In this document: positions 1-7,441 of the stretch, in pieces | Numbering within the stretch: position 1 is the stretch's first letter | How the letters are laid out: the number at the start of each line of letters is the position of its first letter | Origin: a virus | Strand: one strand, 5' to 3' | IMG/VR virus record: IMGVR_UViG_3300020204_000019 | Coordinates: 1 to 64,000 of that record | DNA: 64,000 nucleotides | Made by a program: the position numbers and the translations under genes | The notes under the pieces: generated by a model | The model's database searches: none | Seen by the model: the letters and a program-made list of their open reading frames with translations, nothing else | Told to the model about the DNA's origin: nothing

Positions 1-137
1 AACCCACCTATGAGTTAACTGAACTATCCGAAAAGTCTGCTCAAGATGTGGCTTATTGGATAAAGTCGCAGGCGGGATTATCTTTTGTCGTTAAATATCA
101 GGGCAGGGATATATCCGCCCTTTTCATTCCTAGCTAA
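1..137 (+). CDS. 3' end of a hypothetical protein (partial)
   Basis: The frame beginning at base 3 is open from the left edge of the window and ends at TAA 135-137, giving the last 44 residues of a protein whose start lies outside. The tail reads ...AQDVAYWIKSQAGLSF and so on and shows no recognisable motif. It lies on the same strand as the next gene, with 39 bases between them. Confidence 0.55.
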   Translation, partial: PTYELTELSEKSAQDVAYWIKSQAGLSFVVKYQGRDISALFIPS

Positions 138-151
138 ACCTTCTCCCCAAA

Positions 152-173
152 GGGGGGAAAGGATAATCCCCCC
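152..173 (+). promoter_or_regulatory. G-run/C-run hairpin just before the 177 start codon
   Basis: GGGGGGA (152-158) pairs with TCCCCCC (167-173), with the loop AAGGATAA holding the only Shine-Dalgarno-like sequence. The start codon follows three bases later. Folding would bring the loop ribosome-binding site close to the ATG. It could also end the upstream transcript, but no T-run follows, so a leader role is as likely. Confidence 0.4.
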
Positions 174-176
174 TCT

Positions 177-683
177 ATGAAAAAAGACCTCTTCTCCGCT
201 TGTTTTGAAGACGCTAAAAAAGCTGATCCCTCTGTCACAAACACTCAGGTACAGGAAATCTTCTGCCGTGTGTGCAAAAATAGAGAGTGCGGTAGGGCAT
301 CTTGGGCTACTTCAACTTGGGATACACGCATCTCCACTCAGGTAGACCGACTTATCCTAAACCCTAATATCACTTCAGCCACGGATAGCTCTCGATGGCA
401 AGGACTATCCAATTTCGAGAACTTCGTAGAGCCCAATAAGATAGAAGTGTGGGGGAACACGCCCAAAGAAACACCCCCCTTAATTATAATAGACCCTAGC
501 CCAATTCCTCCTCAGGTCCAACCGAATACTTCGCAGGTACAATCGCCTAAGGCGAGTGCTTTTAATACGCCACCACCTAATGGAAGCCTTCTGCTAGGTG
601 GAAACACACAACCTAAACCCGATCCTTGGGCTGCCCCTACACCTAAACTAAAGGTGGGGGGGACTTTCAAGATGGGAGGATAA
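177..683 (+). CDS. Cys-rich N-terminal domain protein with Pro-rich tail
   Basis: A 168-residue protein of unknown function. Residues 1-90 form a compact domain that begins DLFSACFEDAKKADP and contains the cysteine pattern FCRVCKNREC (about residues 29-38), which could bind a metal. Residues 100-168 are rich in proline, glutamine and glycine and look disordered. From memory, similar Cys-containing openings occur in proteins of other large phages, but I could not check this. The gene starts a plus-strand run; its stop is one base before the next gene, so the two are probably cotranscribed. Confidence 0.7.
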   Translation: MKKDLFSACFEDAKKADPSVTNTQVQEIFCRVCKNRECGRASWATSTWDTRISTQVDRLILNPNITSATDSSRWQGLSNFENFVEPNKIEVWGNTPKETPPLIIIDPSPIPPQVQPNTSQVQSPKASAFNTPPPNGSLLLGGNTQPKPDPWAAPTPKLKVGGTFKMGG

Positions 684-684
684 T

Positions 685-900
685 ATGATAGAACTAGTTA
701 TTACTCAGATGTATCGAGACGGATATAAAGTAGTAGTCCCAACCCAACTGAAGCCTAAACTACGCTTACTGCCTTATGTAGATAAGTGCGTCTACACAGA
801 CCCCGAAGAAATTAAAACAGGTGATCGCTTGGTCTTTGTTGATTGGGTCAACTCGACCGATACCGACAAGGCGAAGTGGATGAAGCACTTTGTATCTTGA
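685..900 (+). CDS. Hypothetical 71-residue protein
   Basis: A small protein with no recognised domain. The ATG is preceded by GGGAGGA at a good distance, and the gene abuts 177-683, which supports translation. The sequence is mixed, with a basic first half (KPKLRLLPYVDK) and no membrane segment. It overlaps the next reading frame by 11 bases. Confidence 0.6.
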   Translation: MIELVITQMYRDGYKVVVPTQLKPKLRLLPYVDKCVYTDPEEIKTGDRLVFVDWVNSTDTDKAKWMKHFVS

Positions 901-1231
901 GTGGAAAGTGTCCCCGCAGGGCTTGATACCCACCGACATACTCTTAGACTTCTTAGCTAAGAAACCCGAAGCTATCCAAGAAGCCAAAGATTGGGTCAAC
1001 AGGAACGGACGGATTATCCTATTTACCAAGAGCAAAATAAATGGGGATGAGGATATTTGGGTCACAGATCAGGGTGAGATAATCCTGCGTACCAAGAACC
1101 ATTGTAAAATCCCTCAACTCAGAATCCTCGCCTTTCATACCAACATGGATGTCTACCGACAAGTCTTAGCTCTCGGACAAGACCTGAACGAAGTCATAAA
1201 TTTGTTAAAAAAACATGAACCCTTGTTTTAA
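890..1231 (+). CDS. Hypothetical 113-residue protein
   Basis: Unrecognised soluble protein. The reading frame overlaps the end of 685-900 by 11 bases; the first possible start is TTG at 890 and no strong ribosome-binding site decides it, so the true start may be a few codons downstream. The C-terminal half (…QVLALGQDLNEVINLL…) looks helical. Position suggests the same operon as the two genes before it. Confidence 0.55.
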   Translation: MYLEWKVSPQGLIPTDILLDFLAKKPEAIQEAKDWVNRNGRIILFTKSKINGDEDIWVTDQGEIILRTKNHCKIPQLRILAFHTNMDVYRQVLALGQDLNEVINLLKKHEPLF

Positions 1232-1289
1232 GGGTATTATAAGGGTACTTGAGGGGTTATCAACCCACCCCCCCTCTTTGGAGTTAGTC

Positions 1290-1481
1290 ATGAGTGCAAC
1301 CATGTCTCAGCGTATCGCGTCCCTTAAGAACCTAATCATCGAGATCGAGAGCGATGCTCAGAAGTCCGACAACGGCAACAAGGCAGCAGGTGTCCGTGTC
1401 CGTAAGGCTCTTCTTGAGGCTGTTAATCAGATCAAGGATGCTCGCAAGGCTTCTCTTGAGGGTCGTACAGAGAACGAGTAA
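1290..1481 (+). CDS. Hc1/histone H1-like DNA-binding protein
   Basis: A 63-residue, lysine- and arginine-rich protein. The core GNKAAGVRVRKA (residues 29-40), followed by a helical basic segment, matches the Hc1 family, known from the chlamydial histone H1-like nucleoid protein and small H1-like proteins of Bacteroidetes. Such proteins bind and compact DNA. The start is set by GGAG at 1280-1283, six bases before ATG 1290; in-frame codons upstream lack a ribosome-binding site. Codon choice is strongly biased (CGT, ATC, AAG, GCT), unlike most neighbours, suggesting high expression. A strong bidirectional terminator follows directly. Likely role: packaging of phage DNA or remodelling of the host nucleoid; the choice between these is inference. 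Confidence 0.75.
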   Translation: MSATMSQRIASLKNLIIEIESDAQKSDNGNKAAGVRVRKALLEAVNQIKDARKASLEGRTENE

Positions 1482-1504
1482 TACCCAACAAGATTAAGTG
1501 CCGA

Positions 1505-1548
1505 GACAAACCCCCCTTGAGGTTATAAGTCCTCAAGGGGGGTTTGTC
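1505..1548. terminator. Bidirectional intrinsic terminator
   Basis: Perfect 18-bp inverted repeat beginning GACAAACCCCCC with an 8-base loop, followed by TTTAT on the plus strand and preceded by A-rich sequence in the opposite sense. It sits between the converging Hc1-like gene and the deaminase gene, so it can end both transcripts. Confidence 0.85.
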
Positions 1549-1549
1549 T

Positions 1550-1906
1550 TTATAAGACACCCCAAGAGCCATCCCATAAGGTGTACTTCACTCGACTAAG
1601 CTGGCTAGCCCTTATGTGTTTAAGACAATGAACACAAGGTCTAGCCATCGTTGTGGAACCATCCTTTAAAAACCTCAAGACCTCAAGGGTATCCCCAGGT
1701 TGGGAGAACCTCAAAGCGGACATCTCAGCATGAAGTGTACAAACTACCGTACCATCAGCCGCTATTCTCCTGAACCTAGGGTGTGTCTTATCTGTGTTCA
1801 CTCCAATATAGACAGGCTTACCCCTTCTGTATAGCACACAGGCTACATGATACTTCCCCCCATTCGACAGGGCTAATTCCATAGCTTGTTTATGTATGGG
1901 TTTCAT
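1550..1906 (-). CDS. Cytidine/deoxycytidylate deaminase-like zinc enzyme
   Basis: About 118 residues (121 if GTG at 1915 is used). It carries the zinc-deaminase signature: HAE (His-Ala-Glu, near residue 60) supplying one zinc ligand and the catalytic glutamate, and PCVHC (about 30 residues later) supplying two cysteine ligands. The fold family includes dCMP deaminase, cytidine deaminase and tRNA deaminases. In a phage the usual role is converting dCMP to dUMP for thymidylate supply, but the protein is shorter than typical dCMP deaminases and lacks a recognisable effector site, so the substrate is open. It is transcribed convergently with the Hc1-like gene. No strong ribosome-binding site decides between the two starts. 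Confidence 0.75.
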   Translation of the reverse strand: MKPIHKQAMELALSNGGKYHVACVLYRRGKPVYIGVNTDKTHPRFRRIAADGTVVCTLHAEMSALRFSQPGDTLEVLRFLKDGSTTMARPCVHCLKHIRASQLSRVKYTLWDGSWGVL

Positions 1907-1929
1907 CTGTCTCACACTAAGGTTGCCAT

Positions 1930-2346
1930 ATGGATATCTCTCGGGTCATCCAAGATTGTCTTGACCTCACTTGGACTCCACAACAAGCCCGCGTTAGAGT
2001 TATAGAGTACAACCCCGCAAAGGAATCCCTGTCCTTATCTTTTGAAGCACAACTCACAATCATCCACACCCACCACACAATATCCATTTCAGCCCACAAC
2101 GCATACTACACCTACATCTATACCTTCTTCCCCAAAGGTAAACCAAGAAATATAAAAGGTAACGGACTAGTCCACCACCAACACGACTTGGACACACAAC
2201 TAGACGCTTTATTGTTGGAAGTTATCCGTGAGGCAGCGGAACACGCTACAAACTCTACGAATATCAAAATCCTAAAAGCACTTATCCAAGCTCAACCCAA
2301 CAAGTCCTTCCTGCGGAGGATATATGATAGGCTCTGTCACCGATAG
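1930..2346 (+). CDS. Hypothetical 138-residue protein
   Basis: Unrecognised. ATG is preceded by AAGG eight bases upstream, and the gene is divergent from the deaminase with only about 23 bases between starts. The middle is rich in histidine, threonine and tyrosine (IIHTHHTISISAHN), the C-terminus is basic (FLRRIYDRLCHR). No signal peptide or membrane helix. Confidence 0.6.
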   Translation: MDISRVIQDCLDLTWTPQQARVRVIEYNPAKESLSLSFEAQLTIIHTHHTISISAHNAYYTYIYTFFPKGKPRNIKGNGLVHHQHDLDTQLDALLLEVIREAAEHATNSTNIKILKALIQAQPNKSFLRRIYDRLCHR

Positions 2347-2482
2347 TCTGATCTCCCTTTTTCCCCTCATCTATCAGAAAGTATCGAGGTTTAAAATGTG
2401 GGACTGTTTCTATAGTGAAGAACTGCTAATGTGTGTCTGCATTTTGATTGATACACTCACTCTCGCTTAGAATTCAAAGAAC

Positions 2483-2929
2483 ATGAAAACATACGCTTTC
2501 TTATCCAATAAGTCGCAGCTCTCCGAAAAAGATGTTAGACGGATACCCAAACTAGCCCTATTTTTATCCAATAAGGGTTTCACGCTGTGTACTCGAAATG
2601 AGCATCCCGCTGAAATGCTCATACAGGAAGCAACACCTAACAAGGTCATCCTAGAGCACGGCGTAAACTACTGCGGATACTTTTCCGATAAAACACTTAA
2701 ACTAGGCTCCGAGATTTGTCCTATTACCCTCAATACGCCTAGTATTGAGATATCCAACAAGCTCAAGAACATCCTTCTCCTTGAGGGGCGAGACTTCTTT
2801 GTTTATCTAGCAGACACTCCCGATGAACATCTAGCAGTCTCACTTAGTGCCGCTTCCTCCTTCGGCATCCCCACCTATTCCATGTCTACTCAGGAAACGG
2901 AGTTGGCTCTGTTTCTCAACAGCCTATAA
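2483..2929 (+). CDS. Hypothetical protein, possibly Rossmann-like (SLOG-type)
   Basis: A 148-residue protein opening MKTYAFLSNKSQLSEKDVRR. The pattern of a beta strand, a helix with LALFLSNKGFTL, and later FFVYLADTPDEHLAVSLSAASSFGIPTY is reminiscent of SLOG/DprA-type Rossmann folds in which a nucleotide or its derivative is bound; the resemblance is weak and the glycine-rich loop is not clear. A strong terminator follows five bases after the stop codon, so this is the end of a transcript. Confidence 0.55.
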   Translation: MKTYAFLSNKSQLSEKDVRRIPKLALFLSNKGFTLCTRNEHPAEMLIQEATPNKVILEHGVNYCGYFSDKTLKLGSEICPITLNTPSIEISNKLKNILLLEGRDFFVYLADTPDEHLAVSLSAASSFGIPTYSMSTQETELALFLNSL

Positions 2930-2933
2930 AATC

Positions 2934-2979
2934 GTAAGGGATTTGACCCTTGGTTTTACCCTTGGGTCAAATCCCTTAC
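2934..2979. terminator. Intrinsic terminator
   Basis: Perfect 16-bp inverted repeat beginning GTAAGGGATTTGACCC with a 14-base loop. It lies directly after 2483-2929 (plus) and downstream of the minus-strand tRNA-Val, so it may serve both. Confidence 0.75.
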
Positions 2980-3041
2980 AACACCACGCACACCAACCTA
3001 GGGCTGGTGGCTCTGCCCACACGGAATTATGCAGGTCAGAG

Positions 3042-3114
3042 TACGACCAACAGGACTTGAACCTGTGACATTCACGGTGTAAGCGTGACGCTCTACCAAC
3101 TGAGCTATAGTCGC
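3042..3114 (-). tRNA. tRNA-Val (anticodon TAC)
   Basis: Full cloverleaf on the minus strand: acceptor GCGACTA pairing with TGGTCGT, D-arm GCTC/GAGC, anticodon stem TCACG/CGTGA with loop CTTACAC, T-arm ACAGG TTCAAGT CCTGT and discriminator A. The anticodon TAC reads GTA. The CCA end is not encoded. It lies alone, 29.6 kb from the three other tRNA genes. Confidence 0.93.
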
Positions 3115-3191
3115 ATCTCCACACTTATACCAAATTTAAATTCTCTTTCAATCTTTTTCAGGTTATCCGAACTACAAATCCGAATCCTTTG

Positions 3192-3222
3192 GGGGTTTTA
3201 TTGACTTGGAGAATAAAACCCC
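3192..3222 (+). promoter_or_regulatory. Leader hairpin upstream of the 3237 gene
   Basis: GGGGTTTTATT (3192-3202) and AATAAAACCCC (3212-3222) form a perfect 11-bp stem with a 9-base loop. The ribosome-binding sequence AAGGGAG follows at once, and CCTT just before the stem could pair with its AAGG, which would partly hide the site. Confidence 0.5.
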
Positions 3223-3236
3223 AAGGGAGAGTGCAG

Positions 3237-4172
3237 GTGAACGATCTATTTTGGGTTTGGTGGTGCGATAGACTTTGGGATAACCTAATCGTTTCGGACG
3301 AGGCTCGGTTTAAAGAAGCCCTTAATAAAGGCATTCTGCCGCTTATTGAAGACAAAGTATTTAAGATACTAAGCGAGTGTAGCGGAAACCACACTTGGAG
3401 AGCCGAGAGAGTCCTACAGAGGGCATCAGCTATTCATAATGATCCATATAGAGCCTGTGATCTGCTGTCTGCGATCTTAGACCTCTCTTGTGATAGGGCG
3501 TTTATAGCTGAATTCCACAATGATATATATCGAGAGGATCAAATCATGAGTTGCACCATATCGCCCGCCTCCGTTATTACAAGAGAAGGCAACCTTTGGG
3601 TGATTGACGGAAAGACAAAGGTCTCGGATTTAGACCAATGCAAAACACTCAAGTCTATCCCTAAATCGGATGTCGAAGCCGCTCCCTCAGAACCTTTGAG
3701 CCCTGTAGTCATTCAGCCTCCACCACAACCTATTGTTCAAACCCAACCTATTGTTCAAACCCAACCGATTGTTCAGCAACCAAGCCAAGACCCGCTAGAG
3801 CTAGACCTTGTACAAGTTATCCGCTTGGCAGGAGACAATGTATGGCTCGCCGCTTTACTTGTCATGGCTGTCCTAGCTAAGAAATACATCGACAAGCTAG
3901 AACTATCCAAAGCCACACAAGAACAGTTAAACTCTCAATGTCACGAAAGACACCAAGAAGCACTTAATCAGGTTGGCACCATCAACCAAGGCTTATCCAA
4001 TGTCACTAGAGAAGCCAAGGAATTGGATAGTAAGGTACGGGGCGAATTGGGGAAGCAAATGTCCGACCTAGAGAAAAGACTTCTCGCTGTAGAGATGGAG
4101 CTAAGATATCAGAAACCCGCTGCATCTCCCGTAGGTCGTCCGAAGAAAAATCCAACCGAGGATAACACCTAA
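3237..4172 (+). CDS. Single-helix membrane protein with C-terminal coiled coil
   Basis: About 311 residues from GTG 3237, chosen because AAGGGAG lies about seven bases upstream; a TTG start at 3189 would fall in the leader hairpin. The N-terminal half is a soluble domain with several Trp and Cys residues; then comes a proline/glutamine linker with three copies of PIVQ, a hydrophobic segment (WLAALLVMAVLAKKYI) and a long coiled coil with CHERHQEA. The same order (soluble domain, acidic/proline linker, short membrane helix, C-x2-RHQ, coiled coil) occurs in 39380-39985, so the two are diverged paralogues. The function is unknown; such proteins could act in virion attachment, membrane remodelling or lysis. 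Confidence 0.65.
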   Translation: MNDLFWVWWCDRLWDNLIVSDEARFKEALNKGILPLIEDKVFKILSECSGNHTWRAERVLQRASAIHNDPYRACDLLSAILDLSCDRAFIAEFHNDIYREDQIMSCTISPASVITREGNLWVIDGKTKVSDLDQCKTLKSIPKSDVEAAPSEPLSPVVIQPPPQPIVQTQPIVQTQPIVQQPSQDPLELDLVQVIRLAGDNVWLAALLVMAVLAKKYIDKLELSKATQEQLNSQCHERHQEALNQVGTINQGLSNVTREAKELDSKVRGELGKQMSDLEKRLLAVEMELRYQKPAASPVGRPKKNPTEDNT

Positions 4173-4173
4173 A

Positions 4174-5070
4174 TCACAGGAAGTTTCGGGGCGAAAGAAC
4201 GCCGCGTCCCGTGTGAGGTCCAAAGGCAGACCTGATGCCCACACCGTATTTGGGTTGTTGCAGTCCACGCATGAATTTTGTTGTGCGTGTTTTTGCTTCA
4301 ACGGAAGATTGCCACATAGATTCGGCGGATGATTTTAGTCCTTCATATTTGGAGGATTTGTCAATACTGAGAGAGATGCCTCCTATGGAGTAATCAAACT
4401 CATCTACTATCCAATTCGCTTGTAAAGCCATAGCCGCGAATTGGATAGCTCCTTGTAAGATGGGAGTTCTCCAAGCGGGTTTTTGTAGGATGAGTTGATC
4501 GAGATTGGAAATATCTTCAGTTTCAGGGGGCTGCATATTCCACCAATCGAGCGATCTTTCTAGGTACTCTAGAAGTTCTTCATCTTCCCAAACTTGCCCG
4601 AAGACTCTGTTGTAGTTGTTGATGTGGGATTCGTTTTCAGGGGGTCTAAAGTGATAAAACTTATCGGGATTAGAATCTCTTAAAAGCATACGGAGCTTAT
4701 AGACCATGGTCTTTTGACCTTCGGTCATGGAAACACCAAGAACAACAGCATCGGATACCACTTCAAACTCTTGAACTACGGTTTGAGGTGGGGAATTAAC
4801 TAGTTCTTTAAGCGTCCATCTTATCCTATATCGTCCAAAAGTCGCGGTTGTGGGGATACGGACGGAGGCATAGTATTCACCTACTGACGGGTTTTCGGGT
4901 ATCCGTGCGGGGTCACCTATCAACACATCTGTTTCAGGTGGTCCAATATCCACAAAGTAAAGTGCGTAAGTAATCTCTGCCGCATTGGATACATTCCCTG
5001 CGGAGTTGGTTAAAAATATATCCAAATCTCCCCGACCAAGAATTTGATCCCTTTTGAATACAACAGCCAT
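4174..5070 (-). CDS. Probable virion structural protein
   Basis: A 298-residue protein. Residues 1-110 look like a beta-sandwich (repeated strands, LDIFLTNSAGNVSNAAEITYA, ...RYRIRWTLKE) of the kind found in phage head and tail decoration proteins. Residues 115-298 are helical and contain NPDKFYHFRPPE and a tryptophan-rich segment (SLDWWNMQPPETED). I recall similar architecture in head-proximal proteins of large phages but cannot assign a part of the particle. The start ATG follows GGAGGT, which is buried in a 7-bp hairpin (5076-5103). Convergent with 3237-4172, one base apart. Confidence 0.6.
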   Translation of the reverse strand: MAVVFKRDQILGRGDLDIFLTNSAGNVSNAAEITYALYFVDIGPPETDVLIGDPARIPENPSVGEYYASVRIPTTATFGRYRIRWTLKELVNSPPQTVVQEFEVVSDAVVLGVSMTEGQKTMVYKLRMLLRDSNPDKFYHFRPPENESHINNYNRVFGQVWEDEELLEYLERSLDWWNMQPPETEDISNLDQLILQKPAWRTPILQGAIQFAAMALQANWIVDEFDYSIGGISLSIDKSSKYEGLKSSAESMWQSSVEAKTRTTKFMRGLQQPKYGVGIRSAFGPHTGRGVLSPRNFL

Positions 5071-5075
5071 TATTT

Positions 5076-5103
5076 ACCTCCTGTAATTCCTAACAAAGGA
5101 GGT
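5076..5103 (-). promoter_or_regulatory. Hairpin enclosing the ribosome-binding site of the 5070 gene
   Basis: On the minus strand ACCTCCT pairs with AGGAGGT, and the second arm is the Shine-Dalgarno sequence six bases before ATG 5070. The 7-bp stem would have to open for initiation. Confidence 0.6.
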
Positions 5104-5164
5104 TTAATAAATGCTTTAACGCTCAACCCCGACCGCCAGCACTTAAAACTTAGTCATAGAGGGA

Positions 5165-5623
5165 TCAGTAGCTCATATCTAACCCAAATTTGGCATTACC
5201 GTTCTTGTCAGTCTCCATTCTAAGGGATAAGCGGCGTGTAGTTGCACCGGCCAAGGAGTTGGTAAAAGTGACCTCAACAGCGATGGTCGGTTCCTCTTGG
5301 GACCAGCCATCATAGCTATGTCCAGGGTGGGTGGAGATACCCGTCACCGCAGCATAGATGCTATTGAGATCGCTCCAATCCTCAATCTCTAGCTCGGAGT
5401 CAAGCTTCCCATATACGAAATTCTCAAGACTCTCACCTACGGATTTCCAATAGACGGTCTTGCCGTGGCTCCTGCGGAACGCGGCTATGTACTTTTCACC
5501 CATTAACTGAGCCAGTTCTTGGAGGGTCTTGGCACCACGAGCTGAGGTCTTGGTACGACCTTCGAGGCGAGCAACGCGAGCCTCAAGGCTCTGTAAAACT
5601 TCCGATGCGGTTCTTCTGATCAT
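5165..5623 (-). CDS. Protein with arginine-rich N-terminal leader (paralogue of 33659)
   Basis: About 152 residues from ATG 5623 (GGAG eight bases upstream). The first residues, MIRRTASEVLQSLEARVARL, are nearly identical to those of 33659-34051 while the rest differs. The leader is a basic amphipathic helix. The body (AQLMGEKYIAAFRRSHG ... NFVYGKLDSELEIEDW ... SLAGATTRRLSLRME) has mixed alpha/beta character and no known domain. A shared leader on unrelated bodies suggests a targeting or packaging tag, for instance for inclusion in the virion, possibly removed by a phage protease; this is inference. Confidence 0.65.
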   Translation of the reverse strand: MIRRTASEVLQSLEARVARLEGRTKTSARGAKTLQELAQLMGEKYIAAFRRSHGKTVYWKSVGESLENFVYGKLDSELEIEDWSDLNSIYAAVTGISTHPGHSYDGWSQEEPTIAVEVTFTNSLAGATTRRLSLRMETDKNGNAKFGLDMSY

Positions 5624-5758
5624 GATCAAATCTCCAAAGGATTAATGGATAGGGGATTATCCATTTACGCCCTTGGCGGGTACTATAAATAAACTATAAG
5701 TTTTCCGACTATGTGTCGGTAATCTGAGACGGCAACCATTGACTGAGTGAGGTATCTT

Positions 5759-5971
5759 ATGGTGATTGACTTGGCGGAGGGTTCATTTAACGCGAGGAAG
5801 GTAGCGTTGCAGATAGCGTTAGAGTTTGTAACGAGAACAAGACCAGCGGGTAAAATGACAGAGGTGGAAGAACTTGTAAGAGTAGCGGCTGTGATAGAGG
5901 ATTATCTACAGCCTATGAGCGAGGATTGTTCAGGTGATGTGGATGGATATGAGGATGGCATCACAGACTAG
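5759..5971 (+). CDS. Hypothetical 70-residue acidic protein
   Basis: ATG 5759 is preceded by GAGG six bases upstream; a GTG four codons earlier is less likely. The protein starts MVIDLAEGSFNARKVALQIA and ends in an acidic tail (DCSGDVDGYEDGITD). Unrecognised. The upstream region has a small hairpin (CCGAC...GTCGG) and, further up, TATAAATA at 5684-5691. It ends exactly where the minus-strand membrane-protein gene ends. Confidence 0.5.
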   Translation: MVIDLAEGSFNARKVALQIALEFVTRTRPAGKMTEVEELVRVAAVIEDYLQPMSEDCSGDVDGYEDGITD

Positions 5972-6484
5972 TTAGTCCTTGGGCTCTTCTGTTTTGGGTA
6001 TCCATTCATTAACGATGTTGGGAAGGACAACATCTTGTTCTTTCTTTGTCCTGATCGGGGGCTGTCCATTTGCGAAAATGGACAATCTTTCAATAACGGC
6101 ATTTTGTAGTTCAAAGACTTGTTCCCTTAAGAGTTGCATTTGGATTTGGGCATCTCTTAGGCGAGCGATGAGAGCGGCACGATCAGCATTAGCTGTGGAG
6201 AGTTTATCTTTAAGGTCTTCGACTTCGCTTGGGTCTCTTCCGCTAGCGATGGCGAGCATACTAGAAATAGACCCTGTAAGCATTCCGATGATGCCGATCA
6301 AAATATCCCTGTTTTGTTCTACTATCTGAACATAGGATAAAAAGATGATAAGGGCGACAATAAGGAACATGAAAACTACACTTGCCCACCAGCCCCGTTT
6401 CGCCTTTTCTGTTTGTGTGAATTGCTTATTGTTCATGGTGGGTTTGTTTATTGGTGGAGCGGGGGTCTTTTGCGGCGTGTTCAT
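5972..6484 (-). CDS. Two-helix membrane protein coupled to the cyclase
   Basis: A 170-residue protein. Two hydrophobic helices are visible at about residues 33-53 (ASVVFMFLIVALIIFLSYV) and 61-81 (ILIGIIGMLTGSISSMLAIA), joined by a short turn, followed by a coiled coil at about 88-135 and a charged tail. The topology is holin-like or effector-like. Its ATG overlaps the stop of the upstream cyclase gene (ATGA), so the two are translationally coupled. No cyclic-nucleotide-binding domain is visible, which separates it from the known Pycsar membrane effectors. Proposed role: membrane partner or target of the cyclase; alternatively a holin or antiholin that merely shares the operon. Confidence 0.7.
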   Translation of the reverse strand: MNTPQKTPAPPINKPTMNNKQFTQTEKAKRGWWASVVFMFLIVALIIFLSYVQIVEQNRDILIGIIGMLTGSISSMLAIASGRDPSEVEDLKDKLSTANADRAALIARLRDAQIQMQLLREQVFELQNAVIERLSIFANGQPPIRTKKEQDVVLPNIVNEWIPKTEEPKD

Positions 6485-7350
6485 TTGATACTCTTCCTGA
6501 GTAGATTGAGGACTTGTGTATACACGGCTTTGACGAAGTTGTTGACATCATCAATCCAATCGAATGACTGAAGTCCCGAAACTTCTCGAAGGAAAGGGCT
6601 TGAGAGCAGGAAGTAGATAAGACATATCCATAGAAATCCGCATATCCACAAGAGTTTGTAATAGAGAAACCAAAGTCGTTCTTTTCGTGTAAGGTTAACC
6701 CAACGGATTTTTGATTTTTTGAGCCCTTTTATTCTCTTTGCCTTTTCCGTATCGGGGGGAGGATCAAGGCTTTCAAGTGTTTCCCCTACGGCATAAATCT
6801 CTTGGGCTTGTCGAACACCCTTAAACTTGTACCTGCCTACACAAACATATCGGGTATTGGGTGGAGTGTCTTTATTGGTGCGGAAACGGATAACATTCAT
6901 GGCTTCTCTTGTCAGGAGAACCTGTCCCGATACGCATAAGGACATGGTACGAGCAGCGATGTTTTTAGCCAATCCCTCTAGCTCTATCCGTTTTGCATTT
7001 GCAGCTACCCACACATCATCCTGATGGACTTCGATGATTTTATCCCAATGGATACCTACCCTAGCCCCAATCCCTGTGACAGGCGGGATTGTCTTTTGGT
7101 AGACGAGAGCGAAGTTGACTGCATCTATGACATTTTCAAAGGAGCATAAGAAACCATCGGAGCGGTCTATTTCTCTACCCCTGAAGCGATATAACAATGA
7201 CCTAGTTGCTCTATCATGCTTTTGAAAGTGAAGTGCTGCGGCTTTTGCTCCATACTTTTGGACAAATGCTGTTGAACCTATTAGGTCTAGCAACAAAATC
7301 GCTAGCTTACGCTCCTCCATCCACACACCACTTTTCGGTGGTTCTACCAT
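6481..7350 (-). CDS. Class III nucleotide cyclase with C-terminal membrane helix
   Basis: 289 residues from ATG 7350, chosen because GGAGGT lies seven bases upstream; an earlier ATG at 7383 has none. Residues 14-190 form a class III (adenylate/guanylate-type) cyclase domain: LLLDLIGST (metal ligand Asp22), GREIDRSDGF (second metal Asp65), ARVGIHWDKI, and AKRIELEGLAKNIAARTMSL with the conserved arginine, then a YKFKGVRQAQEIYAVG tail typical of the family. The residues that select adenine in classical enzymes are not in their usual form, so the base of the product cannot be assigned. A hydrophobic segment at about 226-250 anchors the protein in the membrane. It overlaps the two-helix membrane gene by four bases. 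Cyclases are rare in phages; signalling, or interference with host cyclic-nucleotide defence, are both possible. Confidence 0.8.
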   Translation of the reverse strand: MVEPPKSGVWMEERKLAILLLDLIGSTAFVQKYGAKAAALHFQKHDRATRSLLYRFRGREIDRSDGFLCSFENVIDAVNFALVYQKTIPPVTGIGARVGIHWDKIIEVHQDDVWVAANAKRIELEGLAKNIAARTMSLCVSGQVLLTREAMNVIRFRTNKDTPPNTRYVCVGRYKFKGVRQAQEIYAVGETLESLDPPPDTEKAKRIKGLKKSKIRWVNLTRKERLWFLYYKLLWICGFLWICLIYFLLSSPFLREVSGLQSFDWIDDVNNFVKAVYTQVLNLLRKSIK

Positions 7351-7441
7351 TTTTACACCTCCACCGCTATTAGATAAAACCATCCAATAATAGAAGCTCT
7401 ATCGGGGTTGTGCGTATGTGATCATAGGGGGGCAAGAACAG

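Noticed and set aside
5684-5691. TATAAATA as a T4-type late promoter (also at 22471-22478).
   Set aside because: The second copy points against the neighbouring genes and no such element precedes the structural genes, so two hits are not evidence of a late promoter class.
5972-7350. Calling the cyclase/membrane pair a Pycsar defence system.
   Set aside because: The membrane protein has no cyclic-nucleotide-binding domain and the product base cannot be read from the sequence. It is reported as a cyclase-membrane pair only.
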